A DNA stretch of 64,000 bases from Luscinia megarhynchos (taxonomy: Eukaryota; Chordata; Aves; Passeriformes; Turdidae), in NCBI GenBank assembly GCA_034336665.1, contig JAPFBE010000013.1, positions 16,719,056-16,783,055 on the forward strand. The letters run 5' to 3'. Below the pieces are notes generated by a model, which saw only the letters and a list, made by a program, of their open reading frames with translations, did not search any database and was not told the origin of the DNA. The translations under genes were made by a program, and so were the position numbers. This document shows positions 13,501-25,500 of the stretch, in pieces (the first letter of the stretch is position 1; each line of letters starts with the position of its first letter).

Positions 13501-16500
13501 GGTACTGCTTTTTCATATCAACACCTTAGTTTTAAAACAAACTCAGATCCATTATTTTTACTCTGTGTTAATCTGTGTTACCTGTTGAGGTAATTGTTTC
13601 AAGGCAATTAGGCAAGATTGTCTTAAGCTTTTTTTTTGTTCCTGGAAATCACTTTGCTGCCACACTAATGCCAGACTGAGGAAGAACATGTTGCCACTCC
13701 TCCTTGACAAACTAGAGATTGCTATTTGCATATTTTATCTTTGTATGTTTGCACTGTTGATCAGAGGTGAGTCTAATACAGTGAGTATCAGGTGTAAATC
13801 ACACACACAACTTCCACACCATTTTATAACATGGACCCTTACACCGTCATGCAGTTTAACATCCTCTAACTTAATCCCAGCAGCAGCAGCTTCCCCTCCC
13901 CACCCCCAAAATAAGGAACCAGAGGTTCTTCAAACCTTTCAAGGAAACCAAAGGACTGTCTTAAATTCATACTTAACCTCCCTGTGATTCAGAGCTTCTA
14001 CCTGCCTCAGTTACAAAGGTATCACCTAGCTTTTTCCATCAATCCTATACATCATTCAGGTAAAGCAAGTGAAATATTTATTTTTACTATAAAATGCAGA
14101 TTATCATTTTGGTATGGTTAAGAAGCTCCAACCTATTTCATGATGCAGTTGAAGGTGGAAAACAGGGGTATCACAACTATACAAAGATGTGAAAGAAAGA
14201 AAGAAAGAAAAATGATCCTTGCAAACCCTAATGTCAGAATTGAACAGAGAAGATTCCTTCAAAATGGTGAGGGCATGAGCAGCAGCTAAGTGATGTTTAA
14301 AGCTCTGATCTCAGCAGGCAACACCTCCACCTTGCTTCACATCTCTAACAAATAAAGTGTTGCTCAGATTTGCCTTATGTGGAGGACCTGCAGAAAGACT
14401 GACTCTAAATCACGTTTATTTCTCCAATATGGGGGACACCTTATCCTTTTAGGTCAGTAAATCACCAAGAGCTATTTCTTGCTACCCACTGCTCAGCAGT
14501 CCAGTCACAGAGGTATCTGGAAGCGAGAAAACAGTTCTGCAACTCAGAGGTTTATACAGGCACTACCCAGATCTATTTCTCCAGTGCTTAAGCAGGCCTA
14601 ATTTGTATTGCCAATAAAAATAGCATCTATATTTTGCAGCCTTAATTGGCCAGAATCATATGAAAGATAAGGCCACTCTTAAGACTTCATTTAACATTGA
14701 CTTTATTTGAATTATTATTTATACACAAATTTAACTCACTCTAACTTTATTTCTTTATCTACATATTTTAAAAATAAGATGCTCTTTGGTAACAACCATG
14801 ACAGAGTGGGTTCACTAGTCGTTTAAAACAGAATGCCAAAAAAAAGTCACTGATGAAACAAGTAGCAGGCAGTACCAGAGGTCTACTCTTGTCTACTGTT
14901 AGGCCAAGTCTCATTACCTTGTCTCATATTTTCAGTGAGCTGCAAGACTGAATGGGGATCAGGAATAGCCACAAAAGCTCATTGTGTCCTGTCCCTGCAG
15001 CAAAGATGCACATACCTTTTCTATTTCATACACATACGTATGTGTTTACATGTGTAAGTATCTATACATACTTTTCTGCAGGTATATGCAAGATAAAAGT
15101 GAACACCACACAGTAGGCCTGTTTTGTAAAGGAGATGTGCAATGAACAAAATTAGTAGCAGACTTAAAAATACAAGAAATTGCAAAATACCACAGCCACT
15201 CTTTAAGTCTCTCCCTCTGTGAATTAAAATTAAAATGGGAAGCTCCTTCTGAGCCTTCTACTACTTCTTAATATGTTTTGGTACAAAACATGTACTTTGT
15301 TAGTGCTGCAAATACCCAGGTTGGCATACTTTGTTTTGCTAAATGGTTTATGATACTGACCAAGCTTTTACCACCCCAAAAGACAGCCATAATATGCCTT
15401 TTCTAGAGGTATTACCACGGACTACCTGGGAACTTTGGTCAGTTGGGTAGCTGCCTGCCTCCTTGCTCCCCACCACGTCTGACAAAGGGAGCATATTATG
15501 CTCCTTAATCATCTTCAATAGGTGGCACCATGTTCAAGAATTAATTATTTCTAGGTATAAATCAAGGTGGCTGACCATCTTAAACTGAACATTACTGACT
15601 GAAGCCTAAGCATATCTACAGCCCCTATTTTCACTTTAATCACTCAGCAGAAATGTGCTAAAGAGTTATCAGTCAACTGAAGATGGTTTCTTCCCTAAGG
15701 ACCTGCAGGACAAGCTGGAATACCTCTTAGAACTGCCAAGAGCAAAGGATGCATCTGTTCTCACGTGCATTTGTCAACTCATACTGCAGAAAATTTAGTC
15801 AGAAGCAACAGTGTAAATCGATGATAATACTTAGAGTATATTCACTTCTCATGAAAGCTCACCAGGAAAGTACCTATTTTTCCTCTGCCTAACCACCACT
15901 CCAACACATCTATCTGGATTTCCTTGTCTCACTAGAGGTCCACCAGAAAGCAGATGTCGACACCTGCAGCAAACATTTCCAGGTGCAGATTGAGAATGCA
16001 CAAAACAGTGACTCAAGCCAGACATTCAGTGAAAGCTCAGCATCTAATTCAGAAAACCACTACCAGAGGCTTATTTCTGTGATCATTTTGAATAAACCAT
16101 GAGCATCACTACAGATGGGAAGGCCTCAGTTGGGTTGTTAGAATATACCATTGTTTTTTTCACATGGGGCCTGGCTAGCAGCCTGACTTATTGGAGCCTG
16201 AAGGGAGAAGGAAATACCTGAAATCCAGTAACTCTTTACTGCTCCTGACTAGCAGGAACCTGCTTCTTGAGTGAGTCCCACCAAAATTCTGCTTACTGAG
16301 ATTTCATCAATGCACAATAGGCCCATGTGGAATTTGCCTGCATCTTTAGCTAAAAAACTTCCAGGTGTTTACACACCTTATTGCTACTTCCAAGTTACTC
16401 CATACATTAACAAGCTTTGAGGGGCAGCACCAGATACAAGAAGAAAGTAATTTAGTAAAGTTTGGAACAATCACAGCTACATTACTACAATTTTAAATAC

Positions 16501-19500
16501 CCTTATAGATTCTCGTAGCTAGCTGGGAACAGGAAAACTCAAATTATTTTCATTTCTACAGACAGTTTAATTTTTAAATTAGTTTGGGAAAAAGATTTTG
16601 TTTGAACATCTGCATAAAGATATCCCTTTAATTTGAAAGTATCTTAACCTTCTGATCTCATAAAAAGCACTCTACTATATACTAGTGAATTAACAGATAA
16701 AAAGGGGTGGATACATCTTTGAGTAGCTTTCCCCTGCAGCAGATCCTGCTCATCTTCAGCTGAAATGCACAGGTTTTTCTGGCAGCACCTTCTGTGGCTG
16801 CTTTTGGAAAAAGAAGTAATCTGTAAAGTATTACAAAAGCCATGCCCTTCCATACTCAAGTTCCACATTTAAAGAATCTCGGTTGCTGCTGGGGTTTCAA
16901 CTCAGGCTAGCTGGCCATCAGGGAAGACTGTCCCAAGGCAGCACATGACCCCAGCTCCCTGCAGAGTCCCTCCACTGCTGTGACCGTGCTTCCCAGCACC
17001 ATTCCACAGAGAAGCCCAAGGAGACTGGTCCAAGCTGCTGCAGTTACACCATGTCCATGAGGAGGGTGGACACTGCACTTTTAGGTGTACTGCAACAGGG
17101 GCAGCACCCCTGAGTTCCCACCAGCAGAGCTGGTGTGTTCTTACAGAGCCATGGTCTTGGCCCAGATGCATCAATTCTTGAGGATTTAAGGTCCCTTGTA
17201 TTGTGCCATAACTTGGCTACCAAAGAGCATTATTTTTGTGGTTTACTTGTAATAAGTACCTTCTTTATTTACAGCAAAAAGAATCTTATTTTTCTCTATG
17301 AAAGATACAAGCAAGTTGCCATTTCTGTAATTTTTGTTGTGTTTGTGTTTCTAGGTTTTCTTGTTTCAGTCCTTTTGGCTTTAAAAAAACTGTGCAATCT
17401 TGACAGGAATATTAAAGTAAGTTCTCTTTCTCATCCTGAAACTATCATTCCTCTTGTTACTTTCCCACAAATAAAATTTTTGGTTTGTATAAAGTTTCCA
17501 TTAAACAGTATAATTTTGCACCTTAAGGTACCCTAAAATATTACACAAAAAATCTGAAGACTCAATATGCCACATTTTTCTGTAGTTTTCAGTTCACTTT
17601 CATAGGGCAAGGGAAAAAGCAGAGATGACATTTCCAACTCCAAATCTACCATCTCAGCAATTTCCAAGCAAAGTCAACATTGATCCTTTTATCCCTTGTA
17701 AAAATCCACTAGGCATGGATTTCTATACTTGCATGAAGTCTCACATAAAGTAACAAGGCCCCAAACAAAATGCAGGAGTCTACATTAGCAAATCCCAGAA
17801 CAGGAACTTTACCTTGGGATGCAACATTCAACTTCCCTAGCCAAAACACAGCCCCAGTGAATGCATGCTGAATACCTTTAGTTGGTTTTGCCAGCGCCTG
17901 ACACAAGACAAAAGCTTGAAAACAAAAACTTCCTGAACTCCACAAATCACACTCGAGCAACTAATATCACCCTGCCATTTAAAAAACAAACAAAAAATAT
18001 TATAATATTATGCAGAGAAATGTATTATTTTTACAGGCCACTTGAGGAGAAGCTATGCTCTTTTTCAGGGAGTCTACCACTAGTGAAAATCTCAAGAGTA
18101 ACTGATGAAATTAACGCTTTACAACATCAACATCAGAAAGGATCACAGGAGAAAGATAAAAAACAACATCACAATTAAAGATGTTATCTTCAGCATCAGC
18201 AACTAACTGATGCTATCTGCTCTGGAAAATATCCAGACTGCAAAATCATGTTTAAAAAATATATGCAAGTCCCTAGTAGAAGAAATAGACAGTACTGCTC
18301 TATTTCTGGAGATATATCCTCCTCCTCTTGCACTTTACTTAGCCTGCCCTTAAGGCTCTAGCTTGACAAGCAGCAAGCATAGGCCAGCTCTGAAACCAAA
18401 ATGAGTCGTATCCCCTGTCCTGCTCTCTACTATGCATTCCTGGACCCCTTTTTAAGAGGCAACAGAGCTGTCCAGTTCTTAAGTCTGATTCACAACACAT
18501 TAAGTGATGCACCAAGTAGTGGTCAGTTCTATTGTTAACCAGAAAGAGTTAAGCTAATCAAAACTATTAATTTTTAGCTATGATCATTCCTTCATTATGC
18601 AACAAAATTTGTTCATTATACAACAAAAACACTAGCATGGCCCCATGAGGTAAGATGCAAGTGTCTGAGGTTTGGACTTTCAGTAATAGTGCTGCCATTT
18701 AAATATAGTGATTCACTATTACTTCTGTCAAATATGTCTTATTCCACTTCTTTTTCAAGGAGCTGTTAATTCAAATAATGTCTGTATCTTCCATCTATGA
18801 TGAAAATGGGGTCAATATTACACATGTTGAAGGTGAAAAAATACTTTTGGAGCCATTCTTGTCATTCTTCTTCATGTCTGTATATACACAGAGCACTTAT
18901 TAGTACCCTTGTGATCTCTCCAATGAGAAAATATCCAGCTTTCAGACACAACTTCTCATCCCCTTTGGTGGATTCCAAGATACATTAACCAATTTCTACA
19001 AGCTAAGAGAAAACTAGGTTGCCAAAGTATGACAGAGAAGCAGCAAATGCTTTGACTCTAGCTGTCAGTGAAGCAAGAAAATCAGTTATATGAACCAAAT
19101 GTAGAGCCATTGGTAGGAAGCCTTTATTGATACAGGTTGGATTTTTTACAGCAGCCTCCTATCAACTATAACTGAAATATTAAAAATAGGTACAAACTGA
19201 ATAAAACAGCACAAAGGTCCAATGGCTGTTGTGCTTGATGCTTCACATCAGTGCTACAGAGTTTCTTTACTGGCAGAATGCAAGTAAAAACACAGCAACT
19301 TTGGCAAATAAGGGTTGATGCTTGGGCCCACATAGGAAATACATTTACATCTATAGCATAAGCACATTTACCACACATTTTTTCTGAAAACATTAGCATG
19401 TAGAATTATCTTTAGATTCAACACACTGAAGCAAACACGCTTGTGTTGTCTTTTTAACACACTGATGAAATGTGCATAGCACATGAAATGTCTTTAGCTA

Positions 19501-19861
19501 CTGTTTTATCCCTCAGAGTAATGACATAACACAGGGTTAACTTCTTGAGCACAAGTCTATACCAAGAAGTAGATTTAGCAGCAATGAATTTAGAAATTGT
19601 ACAGAGGCAAAACCATGCAGTGTAGTATACCCAGCACATGAAAACAAATACAGAAGATGCAAGGCCACACATGATTGGAAGTTTTATTATTACTTCCTAT
19701 ACAATGCTCCTCCAGCAATACTCAAGTGTATGCCACAGACTGGGCTATAAAAGTGGTTTGTTGTTTTTATTTTGGTCTTACACCTTTACCTGCAAAGCTA
19801 TTCAACTGCAAGCAGTAAGTGTGAGCCAGTAATACAACACCATACTTGCCCTGAGACTTGA
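10590..19861. other. Non-coding stretch, no gene seen
   Basis: AT-leaning DNA with no recognisable exon. It contains a (GAAA)5 run at 14191-14211. A 133-codon plus-strand frame at 17135-17536 is hydrophobic only because it is T-rich, and matches no family I know. A slightly GC-richer patch at about 16900-17130 has no CpG enrichment. Confidence 0.55.
14191..14211. repeat. (GAAA)5 microsatellite
   Basis: Five tetranucleotide units run without interruption, followed by extra A residues. This is a common purine-rich simple repeat. Confidence 0.85.
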
Positions 19862-20225
19862 AGAATCACAGAAGCATAAAGTCACAGAATGGTTGGGGTT
19901 GGAAGGGACCTTGAAGATCATCTAGCTCTGACTCCTCTGCCACACCTTCAACTAGACCATATTCCTGAGGTCCATTCTATCTGCTCTTGAACACCTCCAG
20001 TGATGGGTCAACATCTCAGGGCAACCTGTTCCAGTGCCTCACCACCATTACAGTGAAGAATTTCTTTCTAATATCTAATCTAAAGCTACCCTTCTTCAGC
20101 TTAAGGCCATGCTCCCTTGTTTTTTCACTACATACCCTTTTAAAAGTCTCCAGCCTTCTTGAAAGCCCCCTTAAAGTATAAGGCTGCTGGAAAGAAGCAG
20201 AGCTACCTTCCACCAAGGAAAAATG
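19862..20225 (-). mobile_element. CR1 LINE, 3' part with end of ORF2 (minus strand)
   Basis: The plus strand begins with copies of 'agaatcac'-like units and then 'ggttggggttggaagggacc', the reverse complement of a canonical avian CR1 3' end. Read on the minus strand, 20234 down to about 20016 is still open and encodes 'DIRKKFFTVMVVRHWNRLP'. This is the well-known C-terminal end of the CR1 ORF2 reverse-transcriptase protein. The element is 5'-truncated to under 400 bp, carries only the tail of ORF2 and the 3' UTR, and cannot move. The frame stops shortly after the RLP motif, before the usual last residues. Confidence 0.95.
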
Positions 20226-21430
20226 GCAAGTCAATCATAACCAAAAATACTAGCAGAAATCAAGCCCCAATATCTAATTTACTGTATCTCTCTAATTTTT
20301 CACCAAAACACATCAAAATTTAAAATATGTGTTTTTCCAGAATGGCCTTCATCAAAGCTACTGGAGAAGTTCACTGTAAGATCTAATAAAAGGTTCCATA
20401 TCTTTCATTTTATAGAACAATCAATGAATTAAACTCGTCAGAACAGAAAACAGCCACTCAAATCACACACTCTTGTCTGGATCAAGAGCACAAGCAATTC
20501 TGGTAAGGCCTCAGATTATTCTGATCAAGATCTTTGCTTAGTTACTGCTGTCCCTGTCACCTGGGGAGCAGCTCAGACCTGTGGCAGTGCCCTGTAGCTG
20601 TGGTGGCAGCATCCAGCACCAGGCTGGCCCACCACAGCTGTGTGCTTGAATGGCTTCTCATGTGGGGTCCTCTGCAAAATCACTCAGAGCATCATGGCCA
20701 GAGCAAACCAAGTCATCCCATTAATCTGACTGTTAACAGGCAGTAATAGAAACACAGCTAAAGCAGAATATGACAACACAAAGTATTTGTGTAACCTACC
20801 ATCACTTACAGATTAATAATTTCAGAACTTCATATGAGGGAATGCAGAGAATGGTGCTCATCTGTTAAAAAAGCTGAGAATTGATTAATGAACCTGTGAT
20901 AGTTACATTTTTTGCTCTGTAAAGAAAAATAGTAATAAAAAAAATACAACGTAAAAAAACATCTTTCTGTAGAAGTTGCCCGTCTGTTGCAACTGACATT
21001 ATTCCAAACACTGTTTTCTCTCAACCAACCTGACTTCCTTTTTGAGGGATGCTGGTAACTGTAAAACGTATTTTTTCTCTTGCTTTCCATGTCTATAATT
21101 TTATTTCCATTTTATTAACATCACATCGCTCCCTCAAACACATCATGCTGTTCTACATCTACAGTGGTTTAGTAATAACTGTGAAGTCTCTTCTCTTACA
21201 TTGCTCAATCCATGCAGAAGTTCTGAAAGAACATAAGTGGGGTTTTAAAGTTGTTTAGAGCAAACTTTACCTTTATCATCTGTCCTTTATGGCTGTATTT
21301 GTGTCGTAGTGAGAAAAAAACCTAGATATTTACAGACTATCAACTTTCATTGACTACAGATCTTTGCTACAGCAAAAGACATCATTTCCTGAGCATACTC
21401 CATTACAGTATTAGCAGGAGCACAACCATC
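20226..21430. other. Non-coding stretch, no gene seen
   Basis: AT-leaning DNA between the CR1 copy and the left edge of the first CpG island. No recognisable coding exon is visible. If the minus-strand donor at 21546/21547 is used, this would be the start of the following intron. Confidence 0.55.
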
Positions 21431-21540
21431 TAATCAGAGTCGGTAAGAACACAAGCTCGCTGGCTGCTGCCGAGCCTGGCCGGGCAGTGACCGCGGCTCC
21501 TGCCAGGAGCTGCCCGGAGCCGGCAGGTCCGGCGGCGCTC

Positions 21541-21550
21541 ACTCACCTCC
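21541..21550 (-). other. Candidate 5' splice site (minus strand) in CpG island 1
   Basis: On the minus strand the sequence reads GCCGGAG|GTGAGTGAG, a near-consensus U2-type donor. The exon would end at 21547 and the intron begin at 21546. It lies at the left edge of the island, where the donor of a leftward first exon would be expected. The transcription start is not determined. Confidence 0.55.
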
Positions 21551-21960
21551 GGCTCGCGGTCACAGCGCAGGCACGGCGGCGCTCGGGGCGCAGCGCCCTG
21601 CCATCCTGCCACAGCCCCGCACCGCCGCTCCAGCCCGCACCGATGGAAATAACTCTTTCGGGGGAGGAGTAACAGCGCTGCTCCGAGGGAAACGAAAAGC
21701 AGGAAGCTGATCTCAGCAGCGCGGGGAGCGCGGACGGGGCGGAGCAGAGGCACGGAGCGAGCAAAAGTGGAGCAATACTCGCTGCTTGTAGCCTGGCTCC
21801 GGCAGTACGAGCAGCCAGCCCCGCATTGCTGGCATACCAGCGCCGGGGCTGACACGGCCGCCAGCGCCCCCGGCCCGGGGCGCAGGCCCGCGGCAGCCCC
21901 GCGCAGGTACCGGCCCTGCGCCAGCGGCCCCAGCCGCCGCCGCCCGCCGCCGCACGGTCC

Positions 21961-22133
21961 GGCCCGCCGCGGCCCCGCCGCTCGCCGCTCGCCCCGGCCG
22001 GCTCAGCGCTGCCCGGCCCGCCGCGGCCCCGCCGCTCGCCGCTCGCCCCGGCCGGCTCAGCGCTGCCCGGCCCGCAGCGGCCCCGCCGCTCGCCGCTCGC
22101 CCCGGCCGGCTCAGCGCTGCCCGGCCCGCCGCC
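21961..22133. repeat. 54-bp tandem repeat (3.2 copies) in CpG island 1
   Basis: Units start at 21961, 22015 and 22069, with a partial fourth from 22123. The three full units appear identical except for one C-to-A change in the third, near 22075. The unit is about 85% GC and its length is a multiple of three. On the minus strand one open frame repeats GPGSAEPAGASGERRGR(G/C) with an 18-residue period. The near identity of copies suggests recent expansion or conversion, or an assembly effect. It could vary in copy number between individuals. Confidence 0.9.
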
Positions 22134-22540
22134 ACGCGTGAGCCGGTGTGAAAGGGCACGTCCTGCGGGACGGGCTCGACGCTCCTGCCTGCAACTGCGG
22201 GAACTCCGCTGGCCTGCTAACAGCAACAGATGATGGCATCTTCTCCGAGACTGAGCTGCCGTGGCTAGCGAAGTAAATAACTTCTGATGAACTTGAAAAG
22301 AATAAGGGGAGGATTCTTTAGGAAAACAACTTCAAGAACGGAGAGGCTTATCATGCTACAACTCAAACTGACTCCGAGCAGGGCTTAACCTCGACAGCAG
22401 CATCTCGCACCCTGTAAGAATTCGCCCCCCCCTCCACGGAGCTCACGTCCGCGCCCCGCCGGAGCTGGCTCTGCCCCTGCAGCGAGGCACACGCTGCCAC
22501 CCTGGCCCTGCAAGAGTCGGGCTGCTTCTGCTGCTTGCCT

Positions 22541-25500
22541 GTCCCCCACATTCCCCTGTGTCACCAGGACAGCGTTACAAAACCCACAGAAAACAGCGAT
22601 ATGTAACAATCTAAATAAACGTGAGCTTGGAAAACAAAAGCAAAAAATATACAAGGGAGGGTGGACTGATTACCATGAGAGCCATCAGCCGTGTTTCAAA
22701 GTAGTAATTAAAATTCATAACAGGAAACAGCATGGCAGTGGAACTCCATAACACACACATACACACAGAGCCAGGACCTGAGCTATACCTCTAAACCAAA
22801 AGGAGACAATCCCCATGCATTTAGGGCTTTTCTAAATGCGGCTGTGAAAGAAAGCAGGAACACTGCATGGCTTTTACACTTGTCTTGTCCTCTTTCAGGT
22901 CTCAGTGTTTTGCCCCATTAGCTCTGTATGGCAAGATGCAGAGTGTTTTGTACCGGTGGGTACAGAGCAGATACAGGGCCAAAATAAAGCAGTAAATCAG
23001 TTTAAGCAAAGTTCTTACACTTTCAAAAATCCCATCTGATGTCCTCTGCATTATACTGACAGGAGTATACAGAGGCAAGGTAGCCAACCAAATTTATTTT
23101 TACCGCTTCTTTCACATATTTTCTCAGTACAGGAACCTGTAGGACGTCTAACTCACATTTGGAAGATTCCATACCAGATGAGAAAGCTCAGCAACTTCTA
23201 AGAAAACATTTTAAAATTCACTGTGGCTTGTTCACTTTTTGACACTGTTTCAAAGTATGTCCTATAGTCAGTGTGCAGACAAATCCAGACAGAGCTACAA
23301 ACATAATCACACCTCTCTCCTGGCCTCTCTCCAAAGCCTGTGGCCGTCGTTTCCAAGAGTGGACACACAGGACCCATGCCTTTGTCCCAAGGCTTCCCAG
23401 TTCACAGCATGCCTGTGGTGACTGCAGTTGCACTGAATCCTCAGGCTGTAAGCTGAAGGTCACTGATGCTGACACACATCCCCATCTACAGCTCCTCCGA
23501 TGGAGCAGTCAGCTCTGAACAAGCAGATGCAAAACCTCATTGCAGCAGGATCTTCAGGTGCTGCAGCAACATCACAATAGCCACAAGGAGACCAAAGGCA
23601 GCCCAAATCTCAGCGTGCAGCCTAGGCCAGCCAGTATACGAGCAGCAACACACCACATCCTATCTTCCTTAACGTCAATGCCACTTCTGCACTAGTGTCC
23701 CTGTAGTTTGGCAGCTTTAACCCTTTTCAATCATAAACTGAGACACTAGTTTCACTCCCACGAGTATTTAGTAATTATTTTTGGGGGAAACTATTAGTAC
23801 TGGAGAGATATACAGCTGCTTCCTTACTAAGGAAACATACAGCTTAGAGCCAGAACTGTATCAAAGCTGCAGGGTGATTTACACACTCAGCTGAACAGAT
23901 TTAATGAGCATTTAAACCAAGAAACCACAAAACCTGCATGGAATATTGTGCTGCAGTGGTGTGTGGAGCAACAACAGAAAAGGTGAAAATACAGGTAAGA
24001 GCGCTTAATAGTACACAACTTAAGAGAAACAGCAAAGATACTCACAAAGCTTTTCTGACACAATTATTGCTACATAAATACCTGGGCTTCTCTTCAAATC
24101 AAAACCAAGACTTGTATCACATAACTCACAGCTCTGGGAGTCCACACAACACCTGAGATAAATGAGCTCACAAGCCCACCACCAATCTCAGTGTTACTCT
24201 GTGTATTTCAGAGAAGCTGTTTCCTATCTGCTGTACAGAAGAGATTCTAAAGCAATGAGCGCTGTTTTCCCCCTGCTTCTCAATTTGATACTCAGTTTTG
24301 AAAGGGCACTTCTTAGTCCTCACCAATACTGGACAGGAATGTGTTGCTACAGCCTCCTTCCTGCCCTCTACTTCTTCACTTCAAGTACACAGGTACACCT
24401 GAGAGTATTTCACTAGATACAGAGAGAAGGCTCTAGCACTCCTGACATGACAGACAAGGACAATTTGTTTCAGCAACCCCAAAAGCAACAGAAGCACCTT
24501 TTTTTTTTTCCCTAAAAGTATTTCTAGTAGTAAATAAATATCATTGACCATTGAGGTTAACTAACAAATTACTTAAGGAACATCTTTAACAACTAAGGCA
24601 TGTCTTCAGTCTATCTTGATAACAAAATAAAACGCTTACATCTTTTTAAGTAACCTATTAATTATTTTGCAAATGACTTTAAACTATTCTAAAAGACCCT
24701 CCTCTACCAGCCCACTTAAATCTTTTATTATTCAAGGCACTTCATCCTTAAGAAGACAGGTCATACAAAGAAAAAGCTGGAAAGACAGGCTAAAGTATTG
24801 CATTGTTTTCAGTACAAAAAGCTCCATTTCTTTACCCTGCCTTTCTACGTAAGAAACTTCCTTGAGAAACTAAAGTAGCATCTGCTTATACTTCAAATAA
24901 TTACTCTCTGCTCCTTTGTCTCTCCTAAGTCTCCTTGACTGAGGTCAAGAAAAGAACAAGTACATTTTAAAATCAAAGTTTACCATTTCAGTAGGATTTC
25001 ACAGCTAGGACTGTTAAAGTCATGTTATGCCACCATTCTTCTCAAAGCAAAACAGTTTGTGCTTAACACTACCAAACAGTCAGACTTCTGTCATTATCTT
25101 TGCTGACTAGTGTTATTATCCTGTCCAGAGGTCTCCAGCTGCAGTACAGATACAGCAAGCAGTACATGAGCAGTTTTTAACGCTGCACTCATTGCTTCCT
25201 ACAGGTCTGCAAAAGAAACTCAGAAGATTAGTCTATTGGTAGGCTTACATTCATTTTTCAGGCATCCATATAATCTACAGAACAATGTTTTAATGTCTTT
25301 AAAGTAATTTTGGAAAAGTTGAAGACCCACTACTTTAAATTGTGTCAGCTCTTTTCTTGCAGTGAGATAAGACTTTTTTTAGAGCTTGAACGTGATCAAA
25401 AGGGATCATCCTTTAGCTACTAGATTAAAAAACTACCTCAGAAGAAGGTATAAGGAAGGAAGTAGCAAGCACTTCAAGTGTGGGTATGAACACACTTAGA

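Larger units (their letters stand above)
21431..22540 (-). promoter_or_regulatory. CpG island 1 (candidate minus-strand promoter and first exon)
   Basis: GC content and CpG density rise abruptly near 21431. They are highest at about 21470-22210 and fade by about 22540, against AT-leaning flanks. Such islands mark promoters in birds and mammals. Direction is suggested by a strong minus-strand splice donor at 21546/21547. Stop-free frames of 124-227 codons exist on both strands, but the longest minus-strand frame has no ATG that I can find at its left end and reads mostly Gly, Ala, Arg and Pro, so the exon is more likely 5' UTR. The gene is not identified. Confidence 0.75.

Noticed and set aside
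17135..17536. 133-codon plus-strand frame with hydrophobic stretches
   Set aside because: The hydrophobicity comes from T-rich DNA. No known family, promoter or splice context supports it.
20016..20234. Host gene encoding a protein ending in VVRHWNRLP
   Set aside because: This motif is the C-terminal end of CR1 ORF2, so the segment is part of a dead retrotransposon.
21543..22226. 227-codon minus-strand frame in CpG island 1 as a protein gene
   Set aside because: The left end is not an ATG, the content is low-complexity and partly the 54-bp repeat, and the terminal stop overlaps the GTGAGT donor.
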